NCBI GenBank assembly: GCA_020152595.1
Contig: JAIGNY010001912.1
Location: forward strand, 111,001-175,000
Direction of reading: 5' to 3'
DNA length: 64,000 bases
Origin: Chiridota heheva
Taxonomy: Eukaryota > Echinodermata > Holothuroidea > Apodida > Chiridotidae
The notes beneath the pieces were generated by a model. That model saw only the letters and a program-made list of their open reading frames with translations. It made no database searches and was not told where the DNA came from. Position numbers and translations under genes: made by a program. Below are positions 1-11,555 of the stretch, piece by piece. Position 1 is the stretch's first letter; every line of letters starts with the position of its first letter.

Positions 1-510
1 CCAACAAACATACTACATTCTAACATACAAATAACAGCTCAGCGAATTTTACCACTTGCAATTTTTTGTTCGATTACGATTTTACTTCATATTTTCTTAA
101 AGTTGTATATTTTCACCGGGTATATGAAAAGTAAATTCAACCTTAATGGCAGCTGAATGTTCGTTATACTCAGACATGTGATACAAAGCCTACATACCTG
201 ATATAAAATGCTCGCTTCAAATCCTAGTGTGAACCGTAGGTTGAAGCCGTCGCGTCGTACAGCGGGAACACACTTCGAACGTTGATCAAGATCACATGGA
301 AATCAAGAAAATGTATTTTTATTTCACGCACACATCTATTAGTGCAACAACGGCACGGCAAGATTTCGGCATAAGTATCTTGCAAAAATAATCTTGTATA
401 ACAACATGCAAACGTATGCAAGTCTAATTAAGTTTACAGCAGACGACAGTGGTTTCGCCCGACAAAATGGCAATGTAACAAAGTCATGTGACTCGTGACG
501 TCAGCTGATA
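1..510. other. No gene recognised; AT-rich flank
   Basis: No coding exon is supported here. The stretch is AT-rich with scattered CpG. A perfect TGACGTCA octamer lies at 496-503, just outside the TIR end that starts near 511. The small open frames have no recognisable domains and no convincing splice context. Confidence 0.5.
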
Positions 511-543
511 CGTAGTATAGGGCGAATGACGTCACGCTCTCTG
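511..543 (+). mobile_element. Lone right terminus of the CAGAGAG/CTCTCTG TIR family
   Basis: The sequence matches the right ends of copies A, C and D: a GTAGTATAGGGCGAATGACG core, then TCACGCTCTCTG ending at 543. The 7 bases after it, GTATGAA at 544-550, are where the flanking duplication should lie. Little similarity to the interior of copies B/C is visible upstream, so this is a truncated copy, or one whose left part lies beyond the window start. It contains a perfect TGACGTCA at 527-534. Confidence 0.6.
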
Positions 544-602
544 GTATGAACGATTACATACTAAAAGATGTACACACTTAAGCACTGTCAACAGCCAATG
601 AG

Positions 603-1505
603 CTTCAACGTGGGGTTTCAAAAACAGTTGCCCAGAAATTTTATGAAACTTCATTTTCGATATGAAGACTTCCTTATTTAAACCTGAAAATTAGCACATG
701 GAAATCTGAATTTGTTTCACACATTGTGAATATCGTGATCACTCAATTACTATTTTTAACGAATACACATTTTTTGTTCAAAATTAAAGTTTTAACACAT
801 TTTCTGTGAACGTCTTGACAAAAATGTAGCACGCACGTGAGCATTTTTTCCAACCAATAAAATGATAGGACGCTTGCGTAAAGAAAATTGTGCGTATCTG
901 AATCCTCTGTGCAGCCTTGAGCGTATGAACGCACCATTGTGCGTCCCATGTGCGTATTACTTATGTACGACGCGTACAATTTGTATGTATTAATTTACTT
1001 GGTCGGAAATGTGACCTGAGGTCATCAGACCGCATAGCAATCGCGCGCATTCACCCCACATTGGAGTGAAAATAAAGCGATCAGCTGTGTTTGTTTACAT
1101 GCCATACGTACCGCACACAGTAAGCGCATACGGACTTGCCACGTGTATCACGCAAAGGTTTGTTTTCACTCTAGAAAATGACGTCACCTCCCGGATGTGA
1201 CGTGGCACCGACCAAGTGAATATTAACAAAGAACAAGGGCGTTGTGGTAGTCAAATTCGAACGAATTTTGAATGTACTATATGCAACAACGCAATTGTCG
1301 CTTTTTTGAACAAACGCGCAATGTGGTTTTTGTTGTATCTGCGCCCGTTTTGGCCCCTCTCCTTTTCAAGTGGTACAAGGGCGTTTGCAGCATTAGTTGC
1401 AGCTTTATCATCCTGTGCACAAGACACTGGATTACTTCCATAGAATTGACCATTTGTACCCATTTTTACAGAGAATTCGGGAAATTTACCAAAACGTAAG
1501 TTGAA
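603..1505 (-). mobile_element. Dispersed repeat R1, copy 1, split by a nested MITE
   Basis: Read on the minus strand, this segment aligns by eye with 42090-42710 on the plus strand. Shared blocks include GTTGCCCAGAA, GTCTTCATAYCGAAAAT, TTTACGCAAGCGTCC, TTTATTGGTTGG, CCAAAACGGGCGCAGATACA, GCGACAATTGCGTTGTT and CAACGCCCTTGT. The copy is interrupted at 997-1218 by a small inverted-repeat element missing from copy 2. The open frames inside on both strands are not conserved between copies, so I do not call them genes. The class is unknown; it may be a non-autonomous DNA element. Confidence 0.65.
997..1218. mobile_element. Nested MITE with ACTTGGTCGG termini
   Basis: This is an insertion of about 220 bp bounded by ACTTGGTCGG (997-1006) and its reverse complement CCGACCAAGT (1208-1217). 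The matching site in the other copy of the host repeat (near 42333-42348) reads GTTAATATTAATACATTG with nothing inserted, so the boundaries are defined to within about 3 bases. The duplicated target appears to be AAT or a similar 2-4 bp sequence. It contains TGACGTCA at 1179-1186. No coding capacity. Confidence 0.65.
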
Positions 1506-2509
1506 ATAAGTGGTTCAGTTTCATGTTTGTATGGTTACATTAGGCAAAATTTTGAAGGCGTCAGTGTTAATTGTATAACAGATATATGATAAGGTAGATA
1601 CCAAACTTTGACATCACTTCCATTGGATCCCACACTAATTTGTTGTGCCAAGTTTGGAACCCACATGCTAATCTATTTACATAATCTAGGCTTTTATTTA
1701 GTCGTCTTACCTTCAGCAAACTTTTTCTACAGCCGACCAAAAGTTTCCCTAGTAAGCAAACGGCAAATGCAAGTGAGCAATGCTTATTTTCATGTTTTAG
1801 CTCATTATTCTGAAATATTTAAAAAGAAAATAATTAGTTGCAATGGTTAAGCCATATTAAGTGCTCAGAGAGTAAACTAAGCCCCGATTATAATCTCAAA
1901 TGAATCAAGAGTGAAGACATTCACTGTCTCACTAAACTTCACAGTGTGGCATATATACCTATTTCACGATGTTACGCCTTCATGCTACCATTATTTGGGA
2001 CTTGTGTCTACTAAACGTTAGGCTTACAACTTTAAAACGATACATGAATGTGGCGATTAGTTTGAAAAATCAGTATCTTATCTCAATCTCAGTTGTAACT
2101 TCGTCACCACGTACTGAGGGATGTGTATATTAAGTAAGTAATATTAGGGTGATTGAAATTCGGGGGTGGTTGAAATTTGGGTCATTAACGTTAACCATAG
2201 GCCTTGGCATGACTAAGTAAATTTAGGCCTAACGTTTAGGCCCAAATAACATAAGAAGATGACAGGCGAAGAAGGGTCATATCACATCATAGAAAGCCCA
2301 AACACAGGCCACTGCAAAAGAAAATTACAGTAAACGCAAAGATGCCCAAAGTTAGTAAAGAACTTTTATAAAAGTTCCTAATTTTTTGTTATATTGATAA
2401 ATGAATTAAACAAATTATTTGGGGCCTACCTCGCAGCATTACTAGTACCAGCAAACTTCGTGGAGTTAAGCTGATGTAGGTATACAGTTATAGGCCCAGT
2501 AATTAGCAC
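1506..2509. other. No gene recognised; short dispersed motif at 1590-1618
   Basis: No exon is supported. A motif of about 26 bp, GTAGATACCAAACTTTGAC with its flanks, lies near 1590-1618. It recurs inverted near 11456-11485 with about one or two differences. Similarity does not visibly extend beyond the motif on either side. Confidence 0.45.
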
Positions 2510-2849
2510 TACACTAACTTAGAAATCAAAGTTAACCAATGTATCAGTTTCATCTTTTCCTTATAATGCAAGATGAAGCAAGACATTGCTACATAAGTCT
2601 TACCTTGCAACAGCCTACCAAAGAGGGGAAGTATGATTTTGAAGATGCAAGAAGGCAGATTATCAAAAGTCTGATTGGTACGTGTACTGTTAGGAACATT
2701 TTCCCAGTGATTATTTCAAGTGGCGTCATATGCCGTATTCATCTTTTAATGAATATAGATTTGAAAAAATGAAAGAAATTTATTGCAACTTTTGGTACAA
2801 TTATTGAAAATTTGTGTAAGTATTAAACAATTTTTTTAACATTTCCTGA

Positions 2850-3000
2850 AAGATTTTTCTTAAAATTTCTCGGGAGATCGAAGACAATTGCCTGAAGATC
2901 AGAGAAAGTTGCACGAAAATGAAAGTAGCAGAACAAAAGTTCCTAAAAATTAAAGAAAAAATCCTGACAATTAAAGAAATTTCTGGAAAACTGAAGATGA
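2850..3000. repeat. Degenerate GAAAATT-type array
   Basis: Short irregular units built on GAAAATT/AAAGAAATT/CCTGAA. The same style recurs at 6190-6690, 32880-33110 and 55540-55740. No conserved frame. Confidence 0.5.
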
Positions 3001-3399
3001 ACCAAATTTATGATCAATTCATTTTTTATCGGTAATTTTCCTAATATGTTTTATAGCATATTGTGTTCTATAGCATATTGTGCATATTATACTCCGCTAC
3101 TTACATTTACATACATCATTTCACCGAGGGGAGGGGGTGCAAGTTTTCTGTAATAATGTGAGATCTAGTTTATCCTACTTCAGATTAGGTATCACCTGAA
3201 TCATCCTCTTTCATCACCATGTAATCACATCGTCAACATGCTTCATCAGACAGTCCAACATTATATTATAGAAACTATTACTTGTCTTACGTCTGTTATT
3301 CATTATCTGAAGTCGACGACGACGAATGAACACACAATTACAATGACGGGGTCGTCGCCTGCGTATTCGGTTATGATAGTTACAATGCTATCACAAAAC

Positions 3400-3580
3400 G
3401 CTTAATACGACCCGGACGAGAACACAGGTACGACGTACGGACAGACATAACATCGACAACCAAGTCAATGTCCACGGCCTTTGATAACCCAGTTGTGGTG
3501 CACTGGCGTTTATACCCAACCCAGGTTTGAACCCAGGGCCTCGTGGTCTGTAAACATGTATGATAACCGCTACACAACAG
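3400..3580 (-). mobile_element. tRNA-derived SINE-like segment
   Basis: On the minus strand a GTGTAGCGGTTATCA segment (3561-3575) resembles a pol III A box. It is followed about 27 bases on by GGTTCAAACC (3524-3533), a perfect B box, inside CCCTGGGTTCAAACCTGGG. The head resembles tRNA-Val/Glu-like sequences, but the anticodon stem does not pair, so this is not a functional tRNA. The body downstream on the minus strand is not recognised and its 3' limit is approximate. Confidence 0.5.
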
Positions 3581-4204
3581 TAGGTAGACAGTATCTGAAG
3601 TGGAACTCCTAATCTATTTATACCCCCATGACCCTCACTGAACACGCCACTGGTCATATGACATAAATCCAAAATGAGAGGATGCACAAGATGAAGCACA
3701 AGACGGTGAAACTATTTCTTTAGTGTATTTGGAGCTCTGAAATGAAGATCATATAAACCACTATTTTTATTTCATACTGTTGATTCTTTACAGATTAGTT
3801 GAGTGTCGTTAAATTTGTGACCGAATTTGTAACAAAATTTGAATTGAGTGTTCACATGAACCTTCAATTTTTAAAGAAACACAAAAACTTGACTCCCCAT
3901 GGAAGATTATATACAGTACCTTGTGTAAATTATGAAACAAGCAAACAAGCTTCTTATCAAACTGCCACTCTTTGTACCCACATTACAACTGACCTTTATG
4001 TGATTTATTAGAATAAATGTTTTACCTATTTTGTCGTAATAAGTAGCTTCTCCCATCCAGAATGAGACTTGATTTGATCAGGGTTTGATCTGAATATCAT
4101 AGTACACCTTGATGCACAACAGTATGCTGAATGATATATTTTAAATAAAATTGATAAAGCTATATTTAATAAATAAGCTATATTTAATAAATAACCTACT
4201 TGCA

Positions 4205-4790
4205 ACTAGAACGATGTTTAGAAATTAAAGTCAAGCAACCTATCATTTTCATTATAATGCAGGACGAAGGACATACAGCAAACAGAGCAAGATGTTACCA
4301 TAGAGGCCTAACCCTGCCATAGAGTACCAAGGACCAAGGAGGGATCTATGAAGATGCAGTTTACCAAAATTGCAAAGGTATTATAAGTACAATAGTGAAC
4401 ATTAAAGTGATGTCATATGACATAAATCCAAAATGAGAGGATGCATATTATGGTGAAATAGAAGCGGTTGAAACTGTCTTTTAGTCATTTTAGGGCAAGT
4501 TCTGACATGAAAATGATAAAAGACACACTGTTTTTATTTCACGATGCTGATTCATTTAATACTGCTGTAGTGTTGTTGAGTGTAATCAAATAGTTATAAC
4601 AGAAGATATAACAAAGTTTGATGTGTAAATGGTTTTTGAGATCATATGAAAATTAAAGTTTTATTGAAACACCAAACTTTGACTCTTTAATGAAACTAGA
4701 GTACCTTCTTTTATTAATGAAGCTATACTAGAACGCAAACTGCCACAGATTTAACCCACATTCAGTTTTAATGTACACTTTTGTTTTAGA
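4205..4790 (+). repeat. Tandem duplication, unit 2 (uninterrupted)
   Basis: This is the second, shorter unit of the duplication described at 2510-3990. It preserves the pre-insertion site GTCATATG at 4412-4419. The exon-like block (about 4263-4378) starts after TTATAATGCAG and ends before GTATTATAAG. The frame matching unit 1 is broken by a TAG, so if this was ever an exon it is now a pseudo-exon. Confidence 0.55.
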
Positions 4791-5938
<1,148 letters not shown>

Positions 5939-6189
5939 TCTACATGCCACATATATCCTCTTAGTTTTTGATGGTGGACAAGCATGTATGTCATTCAGGC
6001 CATTTCAAGCCATGCAGACTTGCAGAGGATTTATGATATATATCTTCTGTATGTAGTGGGTGGCACAAGATGCTAGAGGGGAGGGGGGTACTTCATACTA
6101 AAAGTTGTAGGGATGAGCAGCCCCATCAACTGAAATCCATATCTGCAGTATAAGAAGGTCTAATGAATTTTAAAGAGTCAGATTCTATC

Positions 6190-6690
6190 ATGGCATCCTT
6201 TTATAATTCCGAAAACCTTCAATTTTCGAGAAATCTCTTTCAATTTTCATTAAATTTGCTTCAATTTTCTTCATTTTCCGGAATTTATTTTCAGTTTTCA
6301 CGAAATTTGCTTCAATTTTCGAGGAAATTTCGTTTTGGGAAATTTTGCATCAACATTTGTAAATTTTCTTTAATTTTCGTTAAGTTATCTCCATTTTTGC
6401 AAAATTTCCATCAAATTTGTTATTTTCGTGAAATTGTATTCATTTTCAGGAATTGATTTTCAGTTTTCACGAAATTTACATCAATTTTCACAAAATTTGC
6501 TTCAATTTTCACAAAATTTTCTTTATTTTCGAGATATCTTCTTCGTTTTCAGGAAATTTGCAACAAGTCTTGTAAAATTTCCTTAATTTTCGTGAAATTG
6601 TTTTCTTTTAGGGGGAAATTTCCATCAATTTTCGGTAAATTTTCTACATTTTTTGTGAAATCTTCTCAATTTATTTTCAGGAAACTTAAT
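6190..6690. repeat. Degenerate CAATTTTC/GAAATTT array, about 500 bp
   Basis: Many irregular units of about 20-30 bp of the type CTTCAATTTTCACGAAATTT. This is the reverse-complement sense of the GAAAATT arrays at 2850, 32880 and 55540. The open frame across it gives repetitive Phe/Ser/Asn-rich translation and is not treated as a gene. Confidence 0.7.
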
Positions 6691-7974
6691 TTTAAAATAA
6701 TTTTACGACCCCTCCCCCTCCCACCACCTGACAAATAGTTTTACCATGATTAGAGACTTCTACATTTTTGTAGGTTTGTTAGGACAAATATCAAATCCGG
6801 CCCCCAATGTCAAATATCTTCCTACGTTGCTGATATATGTACCTCATATACGGACTTCCCCTCCGCCCCAAGATCAAAATGGGAGTAGTAGAGAAAGGAC
6901 AAAAAGTTCATGAACAAAATTGATGTGTTGTTTCCTGGGTATAAGATGGAAAGTTTGTGGAAAATGCATGGCTCCTCTGCTATGCATGGCTCTTTCAGTC
7001 ATTGAAGCAGTTTTAATCTTTATGTCAGTCAATTTGTGTCATGCGTAAAAAATCAATTCAAAACATTTATTATGTGTTATTTCAGAACTAAAAGTGTTAG
7101 CTTGGAAAATATCAAGACTAAACTGCTGAGATCTTTTATGTTCATTCAATCACATAGAAATTGTTATGTACATGCCCAGGCATTTTTTTTTTCAAGGGTA
7201 CAATTTTACACAAAATGAAGTCTTTCTTAGAATGTGATGTCAATTGCAGTAAAACTTACTGTCGTTTTAGGAAGATACTGATTAATTTGTTACATTATAA
7301 AAGAAGTATGGCACTTGCTCGCGTTTGGCCTGAAGAGATATGACCGTTTTACAACAGACAATTTTACACATGAGAGTAGCCTAACTTATAATTTGAATAA
7401 TTTTGTTGTTGTGTGGATATCTCAACGTGTAAAGACAAAATTAGAAAAAGTCTATTCAAATTCATGGAATACCAATATGTTGTAACTTGAAGCCCAATGT
7501 ATTGCAAGCATTTATGTTTCTACCAGACTTTTTACTACATATTAAATATAGTTTCACAAGGCTTCATAAACAAATCGTAACTTCAGCTGGAATAAAAACT
7601 TTGTTTTGATGTTTTAATCATAGTTTATGGCTAGTTGGACATAGTTGATAATAGTTGATAACTATCACCAGATATTAATTTAAAAGTTACTAATCATTTC
7701 CGATACTGACAACTTGACATGCTCATGTGCCTTGAATTTCAGGTTCAATGGAGTACTCAGAAGATTTTGATTTGCACATCTTTAAAAGTAAATGTAGTAA
7801 TATTTTTGTTTCTCTGTTATCTGTATTATAGAGAAAACCATTATTGTATCGTTAACGCTTACCCAGGAATGTTTTGAAATTAAAGAATTCCAAACTGAAA
7901 GATTGTGTTGTTACTGCTTTTTTTGTTTTTTGTAGAACAATATTTTAATTTCACCAAGGATTTAGTCAACTGGA
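6691..7974. other. No gene recognised
   Basis: No exon is supported. There are C-rich patches at 6712-6726 and about 6859-6869 in otherwise AT-rich sequence. The small overlapping frames near 7036-7343 lack splice context and recognisable motifs. Confidence 0.45.
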
Positions 7975-7992
7975 GCCATTTTTGTAGTCAAG

Positions 7993-8220
7993 ATTTGACC
8001 AAGCTGCAGTTGTCAACAGATTGACCAAGTATTAATGGTCAAATTTGACCAAGTGAGAAGTGAATTATGCACCGATCCATTTGTGGTCAATTTGACCAAC
8101 TTGACTTGGTCAAAAACATCGACCACGCTAACTTCGTCAAATTTGACCACATATGGCTCGGTGCATAATTCACTCCTCACTTAGTCAAATTTTGACCATA
8201 TTGTGGTCAAATTTGACCAT
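7993..8220. mobile_element. Inverted-repeat element built from GGTCAAATTTGACC
   Basis: Arms at about 8035-8098 and 8135-8198 are reverse complements. For example, GAATTATGCAC at 8062-8072 pairs with GTGCATAATTC at 8161-8171, and GAGAAGTGAATT pairs with AATTCACTCCTC. The loop is about 36 bp. The arms and flanks carry several TGGTCAAATTTGACCA motifs, which are themselves palindromic. This is typical of a foldback/MITE-type element; no coding capacity. Confidence 0.75.
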
Positions 8221-8235
8221 TCGTTTTTTAGAGTG

Positions 8236-11200
8236 TAGTTTTCAGTTGATGGGTTGCACATAACTACTACTTTTAGTAAAAGTCCACCCTTCCCCCTCCC
8301 CCTTTCTCCTCTACTTCCCGGTATTTGAATGTCAAATCCAAATGTGACTGAAGTATTTCTCTACGAGGCTGTGAATGTCCTTACAGGCTGTACTAAAATA
8401 ACTTGTACACTTAATTAAACAAACTATAAAAAAGCAGATGACATTACTTCATAGTTTGTGCATACCATTGAGCGCATAGAATTAAAACTTATTTACTTTG
8501 ACAGCCACAAATTATAATTTAACAATGACCATTGGAAGCAGAATCTCATTGAACAATGACAATTATAAGCTTTGAAGTAATCATTTGAACCTTTCCCCCC
8601 TCTATTGAATGCAAGTAAATGAAGGTGTGCATCCAATTTAGATGAACCTTAATAGTAGCATATTAACCTTGGCTACAAGTTTAAAAGAGAATGAACAGAT
8701 TTTGATTTAGCAACCAAATCACTTTTGAAGGACTATGGAAATCTAGAGGCAACATGGGCTAAATTGGCTGAAAATATGATATAAACCATTAAAATAGCAA
8801 AGAAGTCCACTAAAATTGGTTAAAAATTGACCAATTTACTACAGTTTTATATTTTAGCTGTTATTGCACAATAATCTGTGACATCAATGGGGGAAGGATC
8901 CTTTATTACCTTTTAAAAAAGCTTTTTTTTTATTCCTCTGTCAATGTAGTTTGAAATATAGTATTGGACTTGGAGCAACAGTTTTGGAACTTGGTCACAT
9001 CCCGAATCATGTATCTAGAAAAACACATTCTGAAATTAACAAATAGTTGAATTTGAAGAACAACATTTAAAAAATTACATCAAGATTTTGAGATGTGTTC
9101 CTCTTACTATATCACAAATTCCGCACAAATTAACAAATCTTGAAAGTTTAATTAGTCATAACTTGAAAATTCAATAAGCCTTTTACAAAATTAAAAAGAA
9201 ATATTCTTCTCAGAATTCCATGCTCTTTCATATATCTTAAATTTGCTAGTGTCCATAGTCATTTAAAAGAAGTGGTTCATCATCATCTTCGTCATAAGCT
9301 TAATTTGGTTTTGGAAAAATGTGGAAAAGATATTAGAAGCCCTGCAATGAAGGGAATGGGGATGCACAACTATACAGAAGAACAGTGAGATGGAAGAAAA
9401 TTGTCATGAGGGATATCCCATTATGACCAAGCTGTCTTAAAAATTCATAGGATTTATTTGCTTTATTAGTTCATAAAATCTCCATGAGCTATGTAGTCAG
9501 GAGAATCATGATCTGATCCAGAACTGTACTGGAAAAATGATTGGTTCATATAAAATTTAAATGTTGTAAATGAGACTCTCACCTGTGATTTTATTATTCA
9601 ACCTTTCCATGGACTGGTAAATTGAAGTGGTAGGTGAGAAGGAACCAGATATTGAAGGTTGTGAAAATGAATAAATGTGCATAACTGTTTGAAAGTTTTA
9701 TAAAAATGATTAATTAAATGTGAAAGATACCATTTTAAATTTTTCATTATATTATTTCTATGTCATTTTTATTCATTTGTAAGAAAATGTGACAATTAAA
9801 TCCCTATTATGTGGCACTGTCAACCTTTCCCCATCTAGGAAAAACATTTTTTCACCTTCTCACAAGTTAGCCTACATAATGTATTTGAAATTGACTTTTT
9901 TCATATACTTTCAGTATTATGAAGTGAATCCACTTCTTATCTTTAGCTGATTATTCTGAATTAATATGCAGTAAATCAATATGAGAAAACTATTCAAGAG
10001 GTGAATACCGCAAGAATCTAACACACACAAGAATAACAATTTTTTACCTTCTGGGAGATATACCATTACCTCGGAGCAACTTTCCTCATAATTTGATAAT
10101 CCATGGGCTATATGGAAACTATTTCTTTCAATAATGTATCAGTGACTTCAGGTAGGTTTTTTTTTGCATGTACAAGTGTTTTACTATCACTCTAAGAGTC
10201 TAGGTTTGTCTCTGGTGAGCCAGAGCATGTAGGCGTAATATGACATGTACTTGAAGACATTGACAGTGATCCTAAGGAATGACACACATTAACAAGAAGC
10301 AGTGTATGTTTTGGAGAATGAAATTGATAGGTTTTACAATTATTCATTCAAAGTCCAACAAATTGGCATTCACCCTACACTGAAAAAAAAACCTTACAAT
10401 TTCTCAGGATTTTTGACAAAAGGTATACTGTAATTTAGCTGTACCTTAACCACAACTTAGTAAAGGCTTTTGTTAAGCCTACTCTGTATACATTAACACT
10501 GAATGCCAGTAATGCGCTGTTTGTTTTTCTGCAGCGTATAGGCCCTCATGCGAGTGGCGTGACAAACTTAAAAAGACAATTTTTGAAGAATAAAATGCAT
10601 ATGGCTTGTAATGCTAGGCGAAAACAGTGCTTGCTAGGAAAAAGTTAGGCCTAAGCATGCACAAGTGCTGTTACTGCTTAGACCTCCTAACATGGAAATC
10701 GGGAACCAGTGACATCTCACGAATAATTGAACGAATTGGCCAGCATAGATAAAAACTATTAAAAAAAATTATATAATAAAACCTATTGGCAAATGTCTGT
10801 TATGATAACGTAGGCCATGTTTGAAATCGGAGAGTATAGCGATGGTATTTTAATTTAAGATGCTGAAGGCAAGCTGAGCGACAGTGGCTTCCCAAACTAA
10901 CCTTGGTACTGCCACTGGCCATACACATCATAGGCGCAGGCAGGCTAGGTCACATGTGACGTGACCTTGCCACTTGCCACCGCCGGCTCTCATTTAAGAC
11001 CTCTGTAAGACAGGCTTATATTATTAACATCTCTATTCATCTGTACACAGGATACTTATGATTTATATCATGAATTTACTCGAGCGAACGTTAAAATCAT
11101 CGACACACTGTTCCGTAGACGTATACGTGGTACCAGTACACATGTAATAACGCACTACAACACCCAGGAAATCAGCTGATCAGTCAGCTGTTTAAGTAGA

Positions 11201-11555
11201 CACGTGCTGTAAATATTTAACTTGGAAATTCCGTATATTTTCTATTTGGTAATAAAGACATAATCAAGATACAATAATCATTTTTGTTAAGCAATTACTG
11301 CATTTGTAATCAAAAGTGAATCCCAAATTAGGGAAAAGTAAGTCTACCCGAACTTGCGACTGAGTAGACTTCTATGTATGAATATCCAATGCAGATTCTT
11401 GCATATGCGCACGGTGTACGTACGCTCTAATGAGAACTCACTTTACCTCACTCTGACGTCAAAGTTTGGTATCTACTTTATTATATATGTAATTTTCATG
11501 ATATTTTGTGACCACAGTAATGTAGGAGAGGTTATGTACTAGCAATCGTGTGTAC
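8236..11555. other. 3.3 kb without a recognisable gene
   Basis: Strongly AT-rich to about 10.4 kb, then visibly richer in CpG from about 10.5 to 11.2 kb. There is no acceptable open frame of useful length, no RNA gene and no large inverted repeat that I can see. The inverted copy of the 26-bp motif described at 1590-1618 lies at 11456-11485. Confidence 0.45.

Larger units (their letters stand above)
2733..3652. mobile_element. 0.92-kb insertion flanked by GTCATATG direct repeats
   Basis: GTCATATG occurs at 2725-2732 and again at 3653-3660. Unit 2 of the surrounding duplication has it once, at 4412-4419, so the extra 920 bp looks like an insertion with an 8-bp target duplication. The insert carries a GAAAATT-type array (2850-3000) and a tRNA-derived SINE-like segment (about 3400-3580). 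I see no convincing terminal inverted repeat, so its class is uncertain; it may be composite. Confidence 0.45.
2510..3990 (+). repeat. Tandem duplication, unit 1 (interrupted by a 0.92-kb insertion)
   Basis: Unit 1 matches 4205-4790. Shared landmarks are TTATAATGCA (about 2561 and 4253), a GAAGATGCA block, TCATATGACATAAATCC (about 3654 and 4413) and CAAACTGCCAC (about 3958 and 4737). Bases 2733-3652 have no counterpart in unit 2. Around 2570-2677 the frame is open, the segment begins after an AG-like site and ends at a GTACG donor-like site, so an old duplicated exon is possible. The equivalent part of unit 2 has a stop and a 20-bp insertion. I cannot identify a protein. Confidence 0.55.

Noticed and set aside
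1216-1499. Three overlapping frames on both strands
   Set aside because: They lie in dispersed repeat R1, and the other copy at 42090-42710 does not preserve these frames.
3500-3580. Possible intact tRNA gene on the minus strand
   Set aside because: The A and B boxes are present, but the anticodon stem does not pair and no sensible anticodon loop forms. A SINE head is the better reading.
3380-3699. Two overlapping minus-strand frames (65 and 102 codons)
   Set aside because: They run through the tRNA-derived SINE-like segment and have no recognisable domain.
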